The notes beneath the pieces are model-generated. The model searched no databases, had not been told where the DNA came from, and saw only the letters and a list, made by a program, of their open reading frames with translations. A stretch of 64,000 bases of DNA from positions 3,348,001-3,412,000 of the forward strand of contig NC_063014.1 of assembly GCF_020509005.1 (NCBI RefSeq), given 5' to 3'. The position numbers and the translations under genes are program-made. Each line of letters begins with the position of its first letter. Within the stretch, counting starts at the first letter, position 1. The stretch is from Fulvia fulva. Lineage: Eukaryota; Ascomycota; Dothideomycetes; Mycosphaerellales; Mycosphaerellaceae. Below, piece after piece: positions 43,456 through 55,148 of the stretch.

Positions 43456-46400
43456 ATGGAGAACGAGACTAGGTTTATAAGAAAGAGAGCAGCACCTGTT
43501 CTGACAAGAGAGAACCACGAAACATGGTTCAAGCTGATGAGAATACACCTGGTATTAAAGCAGGTTGACTGGGTCCTCGAAGACATCATTACGGACATTC
43601 CCGCTACAACCCCATCTATAGCGACACCCTCTACATCATCGGAGTCATCCCTTCCTTTGGATCAAGCGATAAGGAAGGCATCGTACAGACGGCACAATGC
43701 AACGGCCCTGTATGAGATGTACATCTGTCTGTCGACAGATGACTAAGAGATGACATACGAGATCCGGCATACGAAGGAGTTGTGGGAATGGGCTGAAGCC
43801 AAATACAAGAGAAGACTTCTCGCTACTAGAAGAAGTTTGCTTCAGCAATACACCAATTTCGTGATGACAGAGGACCAGTCAATAGATGACGCCTAGCAGG
43901 AGCTTAGCTCAATTGTAAGGAGGGCTGTTTTAATCTCGCCTCAGTTCTAAGACATCAAGACTGAGGACAGAAAGATCTAGCAACTCTTAGCAGCTCTGCC
44001 AGACTCATTTGGCTCAATTCGCGATGCAATTGATGCCCAAGTGAATCTCTCACCACAAGACATTCTTGCAATCCTTAGGGAGAAGCAAGAATCAATGATT
44101 CATCAAGGGACAGCCATGTTCGCTAAAAAGGGTTTCCAGGGCAAGCTCACGTGCCATCTCTGCAATAGTGACCATTTTATGAGCAAGTGCCCACACCTTT
44201 CTGCAGCTCAGCAGGCTGTTAGGAACAAGGACAAACTAGCTAGGGTTACCTACCCTGCTAAGAGACAACCGTCACTACCTCGTAGGAGGTCATCATCACC
44301 AAACCTTCGTGATGTCCTCAAGGTGATGACGAACCTTGCAAAGCAGATGAAGGAGAGCCGCAAGCCAAAGGCCTCCTCTAGTAAGAAGCCTGCAAGGGCC
44401 CGTGCGACCCAGGAAGACGCATCAGACCCTGAGATACCATCAGAAGATGATGATGTTGATGAGGTTGCCCATTCCACTGTGGAAGCCAAGGGCAAGTACC
44501 CCTCGTCCGAGTGGTTGCTTGACTCTTGTGCTTCATCACATATGACTGACCAAGATTCACTATTCAGGACACTGAAGCCTCTTCAAAAGAGGAAGTGGAT
44601 CAAGGTTGGGGGTGGCTATCTACAAGCTACACATATAGGAAGTGCAGTAATGGGTGGTCCTTCTGGGAAGCAAATTGTCTTAGAAAATGTCTTGTTTGTT
44701 CCTGGCCTTGGAGTTAGTCTTGTTTCTTGGAATCAGTTCAGCCAACAATTTGCTGTCCAACTACCCAGTTTCACCCTTAAATCCCTTTCTGGAAAACCTG
44801 TTGTCCAGACAAAGCTGAGAGGGGGTGTTCCATTCATTCAAAGTGTTTCAGAGCAGCTTGAAGCTATGCCTCAAGCATATGCCTCTCTACAGGAGCATGA
44901 CTTGGATCTGTCCAAGTTAGGTACACATTTTGAGTGTGAATTGGAACAGGCTATGACTGCCACTGAGTCCCAGGACCAGTGGGAGCTATAGCATAGAAGA
45001 TGTGCACACCTTGGCAAGGGACTGCTAAGAAACCTGTATAGAGTCACTGACAAGAAAGATCCCATTCCTGTTCCTTCTGAACACCAGAACTGCAAGGTCT
45101 GCTCCCTTGTAAACATGAGGAAGTTCAAAGGACCTGCCACAGAGAGGAAAGGAGAGAGGCTGGCCCTCATCTCTATTGACATCTGTGGGCCTTTTCAAGG
45201 GGCAGTCTCAAGACTTGGCTTCAAGTACTGGCTTGAGATTGTAGACAACTTCTTGAGGAAGAAGTAGGTAATCCCTTTGAAGGCTAGGAGTGATGCTCCT
45301 ACAGCTCTAAAGGAATGGAAGGTTCAGGTAGAGAACAGCTCAAGGTGTTTTCTATCTGCAATCCATAGTGATGGTGCAAGAAAAATTCTTTCCTTGCTAA
45401 AACAGTGGGAGAAGGAGTTTGGCATTCAGATGGACACAACTGATGCCTACAACTCACTTCAGAATGGACCTGTGGAAAGGTCAATCCAAGCCTCTGAGAA
45501 TACAGTGAGAGCTATGCTTAAGGACTCGAGTATGCCAGTTGAATTCTGGCTAGAGGCCCTTATTGCTCAAACTGTGGTCAGAAATAGACTTCCAAATGGA
45601 CCAATAATAGATGGTACTACTCTTTTACTAGAAGAAGCCTTCACTGGCCAGGTACCATCAGTTGACCATTTGAGAGTCTAGGGATGTAAAGCAGTGGTCT
45701 GTGTAGACCCGAGATCCCAACCTCAAGGCTTGAGAAGTGACGAGCTCATGAATAGGGGTAAAGAAGTTGTCTTTGTTGGCTATGTGGAGGACACCACAAA
45801 GCAATGGCTCTTCTGGGAGCCTGACATGAAAGCCATCAAAATACACGGGCAAGTTGACTGGTTTGAGAATGAGAAGGGGGGTGATATGGATCTTGGCATC
45901 ACCTTCACAAACCAGTTAAGCAGAGCCCTGAAGAGAAACCCCGTTGGAAGACCTCCTGCTCAGGTCTCTAGTTCATCAATGCAGCCACAGCAGCTCTAGG
46001 CAAAGCCTCTGTTTGTGTAACTTCCCCAACCTCTAAAAGACATTAGAGTGTACCAGAAGAGTGGAGTAGAGGGGACTCCAAGAAAAGAAAAGGAAGAGGA
46101 ACTTGTTCAGGAGGATCAACCTCAACAGCCACCTCAGCTTGCAGGCAACAAGAGGTCAAGGGGGATGAAGATGATGGCTTTGCTGAGCATGAAGCCAAGC
46201 ATCATAGGGCATTGATTGCTCAGATGTTTCATCTTGATCTAACTATGAGCTGGGTTGAGGAAATCCTGAATGATGTGGAGGGATATGCATTTGCTGCTGT
46301 TAGGCAGGCCATAGCCTACCAGCAGGAAGTGCCAATCCTAAAGTCCTATAAGGAGGCAGTGGGAGACCCCAATCGGGGACATATGTGGAAAGAGGCAATC

Positions 46401-47924
46401 CAGAAAGAACTTATTGCCTTAGGAAGCAACAACACCTTGGATCCAGTTGTACCACCAAGGGGTGCAAACCTGGTTACATCTTAGTAGGTTTTTGATGTGA
46501 AAAGAATGATCAGTGGAGCCATTGAAAAGTTCAAGGCAAGACTAGTTGCAAGAGGATCACAGAAATATGGTGTTGACTTTGAAGAGACCTTTGCACCTAC
46601 TGTTAGGCATAATACCCATAGGGTCTTCATGGCTGTAGTATGTGAGAGAGATCTTAAGATGTACCAGGTAGATGTGAACAATGCTTTCACCGAAAGCAGC
46701 CTTCTTGAAGACATCTACATAATCCTACCCCCAGGTGTTGAAATTCCACCAAATATGGTCTTCAAGGTCCTTAGAAGCCTATATAGACTGAAGCAAGCAG
46801 CTAGAGATTAGAACAAGCTCTGTGTTGCCAAGCTAGAACAGATTAGATCCACCTAGTCCCAGGTGGATCCATGCCTACTCATCCACAGAGGAAGAGACCT
46901 CATGGTCCTCACCTATATGGATGACATCCCCATTGCAGCTCCAAAGCTGTCAGATGTTCAGTGGTTCAAGGCTGAATTTAGAAGAGTGTTCAAGATCAAA
47001 GATCTTGGGGAACCTGAGAAGATCCTTGGAATAAGGATCACAAGAAACAGGTCCCAAGGTACTGTAAAGCTTGATCAAAGACACTACATCTAAACTAACC
47101 TTGCCAAGATGGGCATCTCTCTAGAGAAGGCCACCCCCACACTCTCACCTATAGACAGCTATAAGGATCTGAGACCTTCAGCTACTATAGATGAGAGGTG
47201 CAACAAACAGGAGTACCAGAGTTGCAATAGTACCTAGATGTGGCCAATGACAATGATAAGGCCAGACCTTGCTTTCCCCCTTATAAGAATCAGCTCATAT
47301 GTTGCTGACCCTCCAAAGCAACATCTTAGAGCTTTGAAGAAACTCTCCAGGTATCTGAGATCATACCCGGACCTGGGCTTGATGTACAGAAGAGGAGGAG
47401 GTATTCTCCAGGGATACTCAGATTCTGATTATGCTATGGACAAGGCAGACAGAGTCTTAATCCTTGGACATATATGGTTCCTTTGTGGATCACCTATGTC
47501 CTGGATGAGTAGGAAGCAGAAGTCTGTTGCCACATCAACAATGGAGGCTGAGTTCATGGCCATGAATGCAGCAGCCAAGCAGTCACAGTTTCTTGCTGCA
47601 GTCCTTAGGGAGATGAGGTGTCCTGACCTGGTTGGAGAGTGTTCATTCCAACCTAGGATCAAGGCAAGCAGTACTGTTGATGAGCTGAGACCCGTGGAGC
47701 TTATGGGTGACAACCAAGCAGCTTTGACCTTTGTCAAAGATGCCCATGTCCATGACAGGTCAAAGCATATTGATGTTGCATACCACTATGTCAGGAATCT
47801 CTCGTGGCAAAGGAAGATTGCAGTGGATTACTGCTATATAAAGGACATAGTTGCTGATAGGCTGGCTAAGCCCCTCAATGGCCAGCAGTTTCAAAACTTT
47901 GTAAGGCAGCTCCAGCTTGTATAA
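43456..47924 (+). pseudogene. Copia-1 gag-pol polyprotein (few stops, one frameshift)
   Basis: The ATG at 43456 opens a Gag with a copia-type N-terminus (ETWFKLMRIHL). In-frame stops lie at 43744, 43894, 43948 and 43978, all at likely Gln codons. The zinc knuckle is CHLCNSDHFMSKC near 44150. The protease box is WLLDSCASSHMTD near 44510, with Cys where Gly is usual. Integrase has SIDICGPF near 45175, SAIHSDGA near 45360 and GPVERSIQ near 45470. A frame change lies near 46110-46160. RT has VDVNNAFTE near 46670 and YMDDIP near 46915. RNase H has GYSDSDYAMDKA near 47420. The protein ends at the TAA 47922-47924. It cannot make a full protein without suppression, but it is the best-preserved LTR element here. 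Confidence 0.9.
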
Positions 47925-47946
47925 GGGATTGTTTGAGACCTTCTGA

Positions 47947-47958
47947 CCTGAGTGGGAG
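47947..47958 (+). other. Copia-1 polypurine tract
   Basis: Purine-rich CTGAGTGGGAG directly abuts the 3' LTR start at 47959. Confidence 0.6.
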
Positions 47959-48176
47959 TGTTGAGAATATGCAGGTCATAGGGTCAACATTAGGTGCTTA
48001 GGGGGATTAGTAATCAGGGCTTGCTAGTCAAGTCCTGAGTACAGCTGTCCCTCCTGAAACACCTATACCAACACCGGCGATACTGTATGTAGATACACGC
48101 TATCCCATTGGGTCCTTCTTCGTCTTTCGTGTGATCCGCCGTCTTCCACTGCTGCGCAACTCGTACCTGTTTAACA
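47959..48176 (+). repeat. Copia-1 3' LTR
   Basis: 218 bp, partner of 42738-42955, followed by the GAGAG duplication. Confidence 0.95.
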
Positions 48177-48181
48177 GAGAG

Positions 48182-48989
48182 TTAAGAGTGACCGGGTTGT
48201 CCTCTTAGAGAGTACGTAGGTAACCTTAGTTAGGTCGAACTCCTTAGGTATGTCGTAGACTAGGATCGTAAATTGCTTCGTTAAGACCTTCGCTAATGCC
48301 GTAACCTTAGATGCCTACTATAGCTATACCTCTAGGTGCCTCCTAGTAGTAGTAGAGCTAGTATAGATCTATAGAGTGCCGTTAGACTATTAGTTCACTA
48401 CGACTTCCCCTAGTTAATTAATTCGCTAGGCGAGCTCCTTGTTCGATAGCTTCGCCACTTCGGCCTAGTCTTCCTTTGCTACAATACGGATTATAACTAT
48501 ATCGTACGTTAGGCGGGAGCCTAGTATCGAAGCCGCGACCAATACCTAGCTATAGGGGTATTGATTCCGGGTGGCCTTATTAATCGCCTAAGACGTCGTC
48601 CTCATTTCTTATTACCCTCGGTAATACGATAGTACTAGCGCCGTACGTAGCTAAGTAATCATTACCTATAGAGACCGGTATAGGAGCTAATCGTTAGTTT
48701 CTATACTTTTTACGTCCTCTATAAGTTGCTACTAGTTGTCTTAGGGGAGCTGCGCCTATAGAGCCGTAGGCGCCGTTAGTGCCGTAGCCTAGGCTACTAT
48801 TACCTAGGAGTTGCCTAATGTAGCTAGGCACCTCCGCGGCGTTTAGAGCTAAAGAAACAAGGTGAAGAGAACTTTAAGCTATCTAGATTAAATAAGGTAG
48901 AACTCCCTTAATTCTAGGGGTAGTGGCCTACTTTATAGATCGTTAGAATGGCCTTAATAAGAGCTTTCGAATATGTCGTGTTTTAGGGC
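48182..48989 (-). pseudogene. LINE-B copy II ORF1 5' part and 5' UTR
   Basis: Reverse complement of 10920-11725 in copy I with only C/T and G/A differences. ORF1 occupies roughly 48182-48770 and the 5' UTR about 48770-48989. The 5' end is set by the TSD at 48990. Confidence 0.8.
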
Positions 48990-48999
48990 TATAATAGAT

Positions 49000-49279
49000 C
49001 AATTAGTTAGCTACTACTAGTCTTACGCGTCAAGAATATAATATCGTCTTCGAAGACTAATAGAATATAGCGACCGAGCGAGATAAGATATAAGCCGATA
49101 CTATAATATATTACACATCCTAGGAAGATACTAAGGTCCGTATCTAGATACTATAAATAGCCTTAGACGACACCGTAACTAAGGAACACTATAAGAAGAT
49201 TACCGATAAGCTAGTAGGCCGTATTAATACTACTAATAGCTATCTCGAGTAAGTAGAGGACGAAGTCGACTAACTTAAG
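49000..49279 (+). pseudogene. Gypsy-3 gag, piece 2
   Basis: Reads IALDDTVTKEHYKKITDKLV, then INTTNSYLEQVEDEVDQLKA, a coiled-coil-like Gag segment, up to the chimera 2 TSD. It joins piece 1 (39196) on the left and piece 3 (53771) on the right. Confidence 0.6.
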
Positions 49280-49483
49280 GCTAAGATTATATAGATAGAT
49301 ATTTCATTAAGCTGTTGTAGTGCCCTTTGGCCTATGCAGCTATGCTATCTTGTTTTCGTATATATAGAGGGGAAACCGTGTTAGTGAAAACCCCTCCTCC
49401 TTCCCGCCTGTCTTTTCCTCCTAGTTGTTGTCTTAATTTTCCCTTGTTAGGGGTACGCTAGTGTCATAGGCCTGCCCTGATAA

Positions 49484-52400
49484 CTACCCTATCTACCACC
49501 CCCTAGCTTCCGCCTCTTATCTATCCACTCCTCCGTCTCGCTAGCGAGGCTAAACTGCTAGAGGTATCCCTACTATAGTATCTACCGAGAGATTCGGCGA
49601 ATGTTGCCTTTGTCCCTAATAATTGACTTGTAGTCTCTCCTTCCCGCTTAGTGCCTCCAATTTCCCCTACCTCTCGCCTACTACGGGCATCGTAGTAGTA
49701 TATGTCCTAGGTTTTGCGATAGGTAGCCACACTAGTAGGCTGGGCTATAGATGTCTAGTACGCGTCTTCTAAACAGGTAGGCCCTTAACCTAATGTGTTC
49801 GCACCTGATTTGGATCGCTATGCTTACCTCGGCCCTTATCAGGTCCCTATATAGCTAGTAATTGTGTCTCTAGAAGGCTCGGAGCGCTATCGGGCCTATT
49901 GTCTTAGGGGGCTTCCTTTTCTAGTCCTGCTCCTATAGGCAGCTCGCTATCTGTTCCGCTAGGCTTTAGGTCTTAGCCTTGCTCCCGCCGGCCTAGCGAG
50001 TCCTACGCTCCTCCTCTTTTCGTACTAGCCATTCGGTGCTTGTCTATATAGCCGCAAAGGTAGTAAGGTCATCCTCTTTTTGGCTTGTCCTATGTCCGGC
50101 CCCTCTCCGGTAGTAGCTTTCTATCTTATTCTTTGCCTCCTAGATCGTAGTTTGTACTAGGTAACCTGTCGTCCTTACCGCGTATTGAATTCTTATTCCC
50201 CGGATATACTGGCCGATTAGTAGTGTTCCTGTCTCTATTTCTACCGTGCTTATTAACGTTATCTTGTATACGCCTAGTACCCTACGTAGGTTGCCTACCT
50301 ATGTCCTATTTAGGGGTTGCTCTATCCGTTTCGGGATCGGCTTGCCTACGCCTCCTGTTCCCTAAATCTATACCCCGTATAGTATAGCTAGTCTAACGAT
50401 CGCCTTATACATTACTCTTACCTTATCGAATGTTGCTCCCTATATAGATGCCGTAAGTCTCTTTATCGAGGCTTCGTTAACTTGTGCTCGACTCTAGGCT
50501 TTCTTAACCTATACATTCTAGCTTAGCTTCGGGTCGAGCCAGATCCCTAGTACTCGTAGCTCCGCTAATAGCTTTGTCTCGTAGCCTTGGATTCTTACCA
50601 CCGCCTTTATATTATAGTATGTTCTCGCTTTACTAAAGTATATAAGTTGGTACTTTTCAGGGGCGAACCGGGCACTATGCTTCTTTGCCCACTCCTCGCA
50701 TTTCTTGTGCCTATCTTCAAGGAGGCGACAGTTCTCTTCTGTCGAGTCTGACCAGGCTAGGATGTTTGTATCGTCTACGAACCCCGATACTAAGGTTTAC
50801 GGAGAGGTGAGTAGGGGGATTAGATCAGACATAAATATTAGAAACAGGATAGGGGAGAGAGTAGATCCCTAAGGTATTCTAGTCTCTGCCTTTACCGGGT
50901 CGGACGTGTACCTTCCTAGGACTAGGTATGTCGTCCGTTCCTAGAGAAAGGAGTAGACGAACGTCGTTACCTACTAGGGGATGCCTTTCTACTATAGGAT
51001 ATATATTAGCCTTTGGTATAAGACGTTATCGAAGGCTCCTACGATGTCGAGGGATAGTAAGGACGCCGCTCGGTTCCTACCGTAGTACTAGAGGGTCTGA
51101 ATTTGCTCCGTAATTAGCTCTATTACTGTTAGTATCGATCGCTAGCTTCTTCCCCCTATCTATGTTGCTAGGAGTACGTAGTTGTCCTCGGCTAGCTACG
51201 TAAGTCTCTAGGCTACTATCTTTTCTAGGACCTTCCCTATCGTGTTTAGAAGTGCGATTGGTCTGTACGACTTGGGCTAAGTATAGTCCTCCTTCTATAG
51301 CTTACGTAGTACTACTGTCATAGACTCTCTATACGGCTTCGGGTGATACCCTAGCCGTAGGCACGCGGTAAACAGGTTTACTAGGCTCGGCGCGATCTCT
51401 TCTCTATACTCTTTTAGTAGTATGTTTAGTATCCTGTCTAGGCCTAGGGCTTTCCGTCCTTTTAGCTTACTTATAACTCCTATTACTATGTTAGAGCTAA
51501 CCGCCTAATCTATATCTAGGGGTTCCGGGTGTATACTCGGGTCGATATCCGTAAGGTCTACCTCTACTTACGTCGAAAAGAAATGGTCGGCTAATGCTTT
51601 TGCCTTGCCCCGGGGCGTAGCCTAGGCAATCCCTTCGCGGTCTACGATTAGGGGGAAGTGAGGGGTTTGCTGCTCTTTAGGTAGTCGTGCCTATTTAGTA
51701 AGTCTCTATATCTATTCCGGGTTTTCTATAACGAGCCCGATCGTCGCTCTCTAGTCCTATAGCTTGTCGCGTCTTATCTATAACTTCTTCTCTTGTGTCG
51801 CGCGATAGTATTGCTCCTACGTCTCTTAGGTATGCTCCTTCGTCTACTGTCGCCTTGCCCTTCTAGCCTCCCTTACCTTCGTAGAGTATTTAGGGGTCTA
51901 GAAGGCCTTCTACTACGTTAAGGGCCGGAGTAACGGCGTATATTATTCCGCTACTTACTATATAACCGAGGTAATCTGTTCCGCTACTTGATCTAGCTAA
52001 GCTATCGTCTCGAGTTCTCTATACTATAGTAGGTTCGCTATTAGGAAGCCTCTTATATCGTCCTAGCGTGCCTTCTTCTAGTTACGGCGTAGTTCGCTTA
52101 CTAGCTCCTCTATCGCCTTCACCCCTAGCGTCGTTTAGATAGGGATATAGTCTAAGGAGGCTTCTAGCGCGTAGTTCGGTCGGCATTAGACTAGTCTCTC
52201 TTCAAGTTCTCGTAATAGAAAGTATAGGTCGATCGTGCTTATACTAGTACGGGCCTTCTACGTCTCTATTCCCTTTAGTATTACTAAGGCCATTCCGTAG
52301 CGTACGGTTATGTCTAGTAGCTTCCCCCCTAGAAACGCGTACGGGGGAGTGAATTCGAGTCCCTACTATAGGTAGTAGAGGTTAAAGTCGCCGAGGAGTA

Positions 52401-52678
52401 CTTACTTCGTGTCTTAGCTTAGGGTCCGCTCTAGGTAGGCGAGGGTTCCTAGTTCCCTACTCGTCCGACCCCGCGGTAGCGGGTTATAAACGTTATAGAT
52501 CTAGATAGTACCTTGTGTCGTGTCGATCTAGATTGATGTTATGTCTCCTAGGTTGCCCTACTACGGTAGTATAACCTTCTACGACTCAAGGTCTATAGTC
52601 TTGCTTACGTATATATATGTCCTCGGGATGACGCCTCGTTAGCCCGCGATTACGGTGTAGTATCTCCGGTCATTACAA
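49484..52678 (-). pseudogene. LINE-A ORF2 (truncated) in chimera 2
   Basis: Minus-strand copy of LINE-A ORF2 lacking about the first 53 codons. It aligns with 6787-9982; the differences seen are mainly C/T and G/A. RIP is patchy: the part encoding the FVDDTNI region (about 50640-50780) is almost unchanged, while other parts have lost most CpA. The stop codon is at 49484-49486. Confidence 0.87.
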
Positions 52679-53756
52679 CAAGGAAGGAATCGTATTTAGT
52701 AAGCTAGCTACGAGATAAGGTAATAAGTCTTAACCGCGCTTTCCTACTTATCTAGTACTACCGTATAGCCTCGTTTCGAGAGGTTAGCCCGGAGCAAAAG
52801 CTTCCCTCTACGCCCTCCCTCCCTATTTACTCCTTAAGCCAATATCCACCTCTATAGGCCTAAGCCCTTTAGTGCTCTCTATTGACCGACATACGTATCC
52901 GTCCTCTCGGGCTATATAGACAGTATTAGCCGTCGCTACTAGTGTACACTACGCCCTAGGTTTTAACGCCCTTCGCGTTACCGTAGCCTATCTCTAGAAA
53001 GCGGCCGTCTATACCTCGTAGGTTTGCTCGGGGCACACACTACGCCGGGCAGCGTACTCCTTACGTTTCTACCTACTAACTAATATAAAGTTCCTTATTA
53101 CCCTACCCTCGATCCTCCCCGATTATAGAACTAATCTACTTATATTATACGTCTTTTCCCCGTCCTAATAGCCGTCTTTTCCTTGCTTAGGCTATCGTCT
53201 TTTCCTCGTCGTAATCTACTATATTAGACTAGGTACGTTGTGTAGCGGGATAGGTAGTGCCTTAGGCAAAACCCTCGTTCCTATACCGGGTGTTTAATAG
53301 GCCCTTATAGGCTTCGTCGCGTGTCTACCTACCTACCGCATTGCCCGCTAGTAAACACTAGATTGTTTCGTAGTCCGCTCGACGCCGTTATATAGTCCGC
53401 TTAGTTGTTGTTCTATAGTCCGCTCGTCTAATGTTCGTCGCTTAGCCCGCTCGGTTTACGGCCTCCGGAGGTGAAAATTCTATACTTATACTAGAGGTGT
53501 CCTATCGAGCGTATAGGCCACGGTTCCGCGCCCTTCTTATACGTAGAAAGAAGAGGGACTCGCTCCCGATACGAGTACACGCTCGTCGGATAGTTTTCAT
53601 ACCCGTTTTACTAGTAGTCCTCTATTCGCCGGGGCTTCGCCTACGTTACGCGCCCGTCGCGCCTACGACGCTCTAGCGTAAGAATACTTGGCTCTCTCGT
53701 AGCTAGACGAGAGGTTCGTAGCCGACACTACGTATAGGTGATTCTCGTCGTCGACC
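52679..53756 (-). repeat. 1078-bp non-coding chimera module, copy 2
   Basis: Same length and boundaries as 15051-16128 (constant offset 37628), with the same 23-bp tandem units (from 53150) and TAGYCCGCT repeats. Differences are mostly transitions, with at least one transversion. No coding frame. Confidence 0.87.
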
Positions 53757-53770
53757 GCTAAGATTATATA

Positions 53771-55148
53771 GTAGGATACTAAGATCTCGTAACTTAAGAT
53801 ATAAGCCCGGCTTACCGCCTTACTAAGTAAGTAAGACCGCCCGCCTACTTTCTCTAAGTAGTTACGACCCTAGTAATAGCCGTAGTAGTAGGAATAGTAG
53901 ACTACTAGTCTAGAAGGATTTCTATAAGCCGGTACCCGTCGTTCTTAGACTCTAGTAGGTAGCGGCTATTAGGCCCGTAGCTAGAACCGTACTACCCGCG
54001 CCGGTTCTCTCGTACTCTTAGTAGCACGTACTAATAATACTACGATATTCGCCGCTTAAACTAACTAACGTTTCTCCTATCCTAAAGAGTTCGATAACTT
54101 AGGCGAGCTCTCCTATATCGACTAGAAAGAGAGCTATAAGGACTCTATCGCGGTACGATATACTGTATAAACACCTTACCTTAATGTCTTTAACTACGTT
54201 AAGCGTTATACTCTTAGTACCCCTAGGGATATTATCCGTACGGCTATTAAGAACGACGAATAGGTAAGCCTCGAGGATATATAGGACGAGTTAGACGATA
54301 ACTTCGGTAAGAATCCTCGAGACATTAAGCTTAAGGCTAGACGCGACCTATACTAGCTAAAGTAGAAGTACGGCTAGGAGTTTAGTTAATATATCGTCGA
54401 ATACCGCCGCCTTAGCGCTAAGGCCGGTAAGCCTATAGTGTCGTACGAGCTATAGATTAGCCTAAACGAGTTCTAGATAAAGAAGATAGAGGACTACTAG
54501 CTTATAGACCCCGTTAGCCAGTTCATTCGTATCGCTAAAGATAAGGAAGAGGTATATAATACCGTAAAGAGTATATATAGTAAGAGGAATAAGGATAAGG
54601 ATATCTAGTAAGGCGGTAACGGGCGTCGTAGTAGTTAAGGACAAGGCTAATAGGGCTTTAGATAATAGAGTGCTAGTATAGTACTACGAGCCGCGCCGCC
54701 TACTATAAATAATACGCTTACGGTCTCTACGCGTACCTAGAACGCTAGCCCGGCCGTACGCCTTATCCCCTAGTATTATACTATACTACCTAAGCTTATC
54801 GACGAACTCCGCGACTAGCTACGCTAGTAAGGCCGCTATTTCCGCTATCGTAAACCTAGATATACCGGCCTCGACCCCGTATATATTCTTTATAACTCCC
54901 GCGGTAAGTAGCGTACCGGCGACGTCGACCGCGAGATACCTATCGCTCTTAACGCTATAACCGACGCGCTAGCCCTCTAGATCGAAGTACTACCCGTTTA
55001 GGGAAATACCTAGCTCCTTAGTACCGTCGCGCTAAAGGAGTAATATACGAATCTACGAATTATAAACACGAAGAACAAGACTACGAGATATATACCTAAG
55101 AGGAAGAATACCTATATATAGTAATAGCTAAGGGTGACACCTATACGG
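53771..55148 (+). pseudogene. Gypsy-3 gag, piece 3 (main Gag domain and knuckle)
   Basis: Typical retrotransposon-gag core near 54080-54520 (LGELSYIDQKESYKDSIAVR, LYQLKQKYGQEFSQYIVEYR, LSAKAGKP). A knuckle relic reads YFRYRKPRYTG near 54838, Cys and His changed to Tyr. RIP stops throughout. It ends at the LINE-A fragment. Confidence 0.75.

Larger units (their letters stand above)
42733..48181 (+). mobile_element. Copia-1, near-complete Ty1/copia element with 5-bp TSD
   Basis: Two 218-bp LTRs (42738-42955, 47959-48176) are flanked by GAGAG (42733-42737, 48177-48181). The empty site is preserved in LINE-B copy I: CTCTC at 11726-11730 within matching sequence, so the insertion point is exact. 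The element keeps CpA/TpG and is only lightly mutated. It is inserted in minus-strand LINE-B copy II ORF1. Confidence 0.95.
39197..48999 (-). mobile_element. LINE-B copy II, full length, interrupted by copia-1
   Basis: A 10-bp TSD TATAATAGAT occurs at 39197-39206 and 48990-48999. On the minus strand the element runs from 48989 (5' end, GCCCTAAAACACGAC) through ORF1 and ORF2 to the 3' UTR and an AATCTA-type tail at 39207. Removing copia-1 and one GAGAG leaves about 4.34 kb, the full LINE-B length. RIP-mutated. It is inserted into Gypsy-3 gag. Confidence 0.87.
49280..53770 (-). mobile_element. Chimera 2: 1078-bp module fused to 5'-truncated LINE-A
   Basis: A 14-bp TSD GCTAAGATTATATA occurs at 49280-49293 and 53757-53770. 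On the minus strand: module (53756 to 52679), then LINE-A from ORF2 codon about 54 (52678) to its 3' UTR and GATA tail (49294). The duplication encloses both parts, so they inserted as one unit into Gypsy-3 gag. Confidence 0.9.

Noticed and set aside
48976..48990. CCCTAAAA at the 5' end of LINE-B copy II as a telomere-type repeat
   Set aside because: Single unit only, no tandem array; copy I has a different base order there.
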